DNA of 15,782 bases from positions 1 to 15,782 of the forward strand of contig CAWUIK010000071.1 in the NCBI GenBank assembly GCA_963922585.1, in the 5' to 3' direction. The translations under genes and the position numbers were made by a program. The notes under the pieces are model-generated. The model ran no database searches and was not told the origin of the DNA. It was given only the letters and a program-made list of their open reading frames with translations. Of this stretch, positions 13,809 to 15,782 are shown piece after piece. This DNA comes from Parvicella sp963922585. GTDB taxonomy: Bacteria; Bacteroidota; Bacteroidia; Flavobacteriales_D; Parvicellaceae. The first letter of the stretch is position 1. Every line of letters starts with the position of its first letter.

Positions 13809-15623
13809 ATGTCAAAGATAGAAGCGCTAAAAGAAATCATCAAAACCTTACCTCCAACTCCTGGGGTGTATCAATACTATGACAGTAGTGGCAAAATCAT
13901 TTATGTAGGAAAAGCCATTAATCTCAAAAGTAGAGTCGCTTCCTATTTTGCCGCTAGTGCCAATCATAATGGCAAAACACAAATTCTCATCAAGCAAATT
14001 GCGGATATCAAAACCATCAAAGTTCCTACCGAGATGGACGCTTTATTACTTGAGAACAGTTTAATAAAAAAGTACCAACCGAAGTACAACATACAACTAA
14101 AAGATGACAAAACCTACCCTTGGATTGTGATCAAAAAAGAACCTTTTCCAAGAGTTTTTTATACCAGAAATGTCAAAAAAGACGGCTCGGAATATTACGG
14201 ACCTTTTCATAGCGTAAAAATCATCAAGACTTTGATTGAGATGTTTCAACACACATTCGATATCAGACATTGCAATCACAAACTCAACGAAAACAATATC
14301 GGAAGTGATGAATTTATGACTTCTGTGGAATATTACATTGGCAACTGCAAGGGTTGCTGTCAGGGAGAAACCAGTATGGAGGAATATGAAGAAAGACTCC
14401 ATAATATTCGAAAAATTCTCAAAGGAAATGTCACTGCTGTAATCAACGAACTCAAAAAGAGAATGCACGAATTAGCCGAAAATTACGAATTTGAAAAAGC
14501 ACAAGAAATCAAAGACAAGCTGATTTTGGTAGAAAGATACCAATCCAAATCTACGGTAGTAAGTGCCTCACTTCACAATTTGGACGTATTTACGATTGAG
14601 TCAGACATTAACAGCGCTTATATCAATTTTATCAAAGTGATGAGTGGCGCCATTATTCAATCTCACACACTAGAAGTGAAGAAAAAACTGGAAGAATTGG
14701 ACAGTGATGTCTTGGAATTTGCAATTCTGGAAATTCGAGACCGTTTTCCAAGCAAATCCAAAGAAATTTTAGTTTCACATGAGGTGAATATGGAACTTCC
14801 CGGAGTAAAATTCTTAGTGCCACAGAAAGGAGAAAAGAAAAGTTTGATAGAACTTTCGCATCGAAATGCCATGTACTACAAAGTAGAAAAGTACAAGCAA
14901 ATCAAAAATGTGGATCCCGATAAACACGTGAATCGAATTTTGGAAACCATGAAAAATGACTTGAGATTGGCAGATTTACCTCGTCACATAGAGTGTTTTG
15001 ACAATTCTAATTTTCATGGGACCAATGCTGTAGCTGCTTGTGTGGTTTTTAAAGATGGCAAACCTTCCAAAAAAGATTATAGAAATTTCAACATCAAAAC
15101 TGTGGTTGGCGCTGATGATTTTGCGAGTATGGAAGAAGTAGTGTTGAGAAGATACCAAAGGCTTTTGGATGAAAACGAGCCACTACCGCAACTCATTGTG
15201 ATAGATGGAGGAAAAGGACAATTGAGCAGTGCCGTAAAAAGTTTAAAAGCATTAGGTCTTTTTGGTAAAATTGCCATTATTGGCATTGCTAAAAAACTTG
15301 AAGAAATCTACTTTCCTGGAGATTCTGTGCCCATCTATTTGGACAAACGAAGTGAAACATTAAAAATAATTCAACACGCCAGAAATGAAGCCCACAGATT
15401 TGGCATTACGCACCACAGAAACAAAAGAAGCAAAAATTTTATTCAGTCCGAACTTCTTGGCATCGAAGGCATAGGAGACAAAACCCAACTTCAGCTCATC
15501 AAAGACTTTAAGTCGGTTTCTCAAGTAAAAAAAGCCAACTTCGAAGCGCTTAAAGATTCCATTGGATTTGCCAAAGCTCAAATTATTTGGAAATATTTTC
15601 ATGGGACAAGTTTCAAAGTGTAA
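13809..15623 (+). CDS. uvrC: UvrABC excinuclease subunit C
   Basis: This 604-residue protein makes both incisions in nucleotide excision repair. The GIY-YIG nuclease domain spans about 15-95 (TPGVYQYYD, IIYVGKAINLKSRV, E76, N94). The cysteine-rich Fe-S segment spans 155-184. The UVR/UvrB-binding motif is near 215-245 (ELAENYEFEKAQEIKDKL). The RNase H-like 5' nuclease has D398 (ECFDNSN), D437 (GADDFASM), D466 (VIDGGKGQ) and the HH pair 535-536. The helix-hairpin-helix end lies near 548-595 (LLGIEGIGDKTQ). Length is normal. The cysteine pattern is odd: C155, C180 and C184 are in place, but the fourth expected ligand is Ser172, and an extra Cys183 sits where Pro is usual. The start MSKIEALKEIIKTLPPTPG fits the family. 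Confidence 0.97.
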   Translation: MSKIEALKEIIKTLPPTPGVYQYYDSSGKIIYVGKAINLKSRVASYFAASANHNGKTQILIKQIADIKTIKVPTEMDALLLENSLIKKYQPKYNIQLKDDKTYPWIVIKKEPFPRVFYTRNVKKDGSEYYGPFHSVKIIKTLIEMFQHTFDIRHCNHKLNENNIGSDEFMTSVEYYIGNCKGCCQGETSMEEYEERLHNIRKILKGNVTAVINELKKRMHELAENYEFEKAQEIKDKLILVERYQSKSTVVSASLHNLDVFTIESDINSAYINFIKVMSGAIIQSHTLEVKKKLEELDSDVLEFAILEIRDRFPSKSKEILVSHEVNMELPGVKFLVPQKGEKKSLIELSHRNAMYYKVEKYKQIKNVDPDKHVNRILETMKNDLRLADLPRHIECFDNSNFHGTNAVAACVVFKDGKPSKKDYRNFNIKTVVGADDFASMEEVVLRRYQRLLDENEPLPQLIVIDGGKGQLSSAVKSLKALGLFGKIAIIGIAKKLEEIYFPGDSVPIYLDKRSETLKIIQHARNEAHRFGITHHRNKRSKNFIQSELLGIEGIGDKTQLQLIKDFKSVSQVKKANFEALKDSIGFAKAQIIWKYFHGTSFKV

Positions 15624-15648
15624 TTTTTGACATAACAACAATTATTTT

Positions 15649-15677
15649 TTTGAAATCCAATTAATTCTTTATATTTA
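15649..15677 (+). promoter_or_regulatory. Candidate promoter at the right edge of the window
   Basis: TTTG (15649-15652) is followed after 17 bases by TATATTTA (15670-15677), close to the Bacteroidota -33/-7 consensus. It would start a transcript near 15683 running into the two hairpins and out of the window. The small palindrome TTTAC-AAA-GTAAA (15674-15686) overlaps it. Confidence 0.4.
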
Positions 15678-15705
15678 CAAAGTAAACGACAACCACATGA
15701 ATGGA

Positions 15706-15730
15706 ATAAACGCCAGTAGCTGGTGTTTAT
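15706..15730. repeat. Hairpin 1 of a homologous hairpin pair
   Basis: ATAAACGCCAG (15706-15716) pairs with CTGGTGTTTAT (15720-15730) around TAG; the only departure is one G-U-type pair. It shares most of its sequence with hairpin 2, 41 bases downstream, so the two are probably diverged copies. No T-run follows. Confidence 0.75.
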
Positions 15731-15744
15731 CTGTTATATTTGAG

Positions 15745-15773
15745 GGCTAAACGTCAGTAACTGACGTTTAGCC
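15745..15773. repeat. Hairpin 2 of a homologous hairpin pair (perfect 13-bp arms)
   Basis: GGCTAAACGTCAG (15745-15757) pairs perfectly with CTGACGTTTAGCC (15761-15773) around TAA. No T-run follows, so it is not a simple terminator. It is followed by GAGTGTTAG at the window end; GTTAG resembles the start of the GTTRRRY core of integron attC sites, but the site cannot be completed from this window. Confidence 0.8.
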
Positions 15774-15782
15774 GAGTGTTAG

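Noticed and set aside
14097..14468. 123-codon minus-strand frame inside uvrC
   Set aside because: Shadow of uvrC codons; the uvrC frame has all catalytic motifs.
15697..15750. 17-codon plus-strand frame (starts MNGINASSW) downstream of the edge promoter
   Set aside because: Mostly built from hairpin 1 sequence and very short; a palindrome with an accidental frame is the simpler reading.
15706..15773. Hairpins as uvrC terminators
   Set aside because: Neither stem is followed by a T-run, and the two copies are similar to each other, which fits a repeat better.
1..15782. CRISPR array, tRNA, rRNA, insertion sequence or prophage genes
   Set aside because: I saw no regularly spaced repeats, cloverleaf-like sequence, rRNA-like stretch, transposase or phage structural gene in the window.

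Overview
The window looks like chromosome of a Bacteroidota bacterium, most likely order Flavobacteriales. The DNA is AT-rich. Gene starts lack clear Shine-Dalgarno sequences, and several starts are preceded by the Bacteroidota -7 promoter element TAnnTTTG, sometimes with an upstream TTG/TTTG. The proteins have a flavobacterial style: a ClpP with the long N-terminal leader, a Rieske-like lipoprotein, a lysine-rich small secreted protein and a TM2 protein with a signal peptide. I cannot name a genus.

Layout. Positions 1-3000 (mostly minus strand) hold envelope genes: an edge-truncated MORN-type lipoprotein, a small DUF5684-like membrane protein, a membrane di-iron hydroxylase of the sterol desaturase/fatty acid hydroxylase superfamily, and a coupled pair (Rieske-like lipoprotein plus putative outer-membrane barrel). 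A lysine-rich secreted protein lies on the plus strand at 3047-3325. Positions 3496-7209 form a tight four-gene minus-strand operon: MarR regulator, nitroreductase, membrane-anchored metallophosphoesterase and MATE efflux pump. Two perfect inverted repeats sit on its promoter. Next comes asd (lysine/threonine/methionine and diaminopimelate synthesis).

Positions 8445-10349 carry an AIPR-type abortive-infection (phage defence) gene. It is visibly more AT-rich than its neighbours and is split by a single in-frame TAA, with homology continuing in the same frame on both sides. A 314-base AT-rich gap separates it from sodA, a Mn-type superoxide dismutase with a strong terminator. A TM2 gene begins directly at the end of that terminator.

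Positions 11695-12818 (minus) hold a small putative operon of two paralogous secreted proteins, one with a CFFC motif and one without, plus two candidate micro-genes too short for routine calling. Then come clpP, with its own terminator, and the divergent uvrC, whose promoter element lies so close to the start codon that the mRNA may be nearly leaderless. UvrC has a changed cysteine pattern in its predicted iron-sulphur site. The window ends in a promoter-like sequence followed by two mutually similar hairpins, which may be the edge of a repeat or cassette array continuing outside the window.

No complete new system is visible. The best leads are the interrupted AIPR gene, the terminal hairpin pair, the UvrC cysteine swap and the MarR operator layout. 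All assignments are from reading the sequence; no database search was run.
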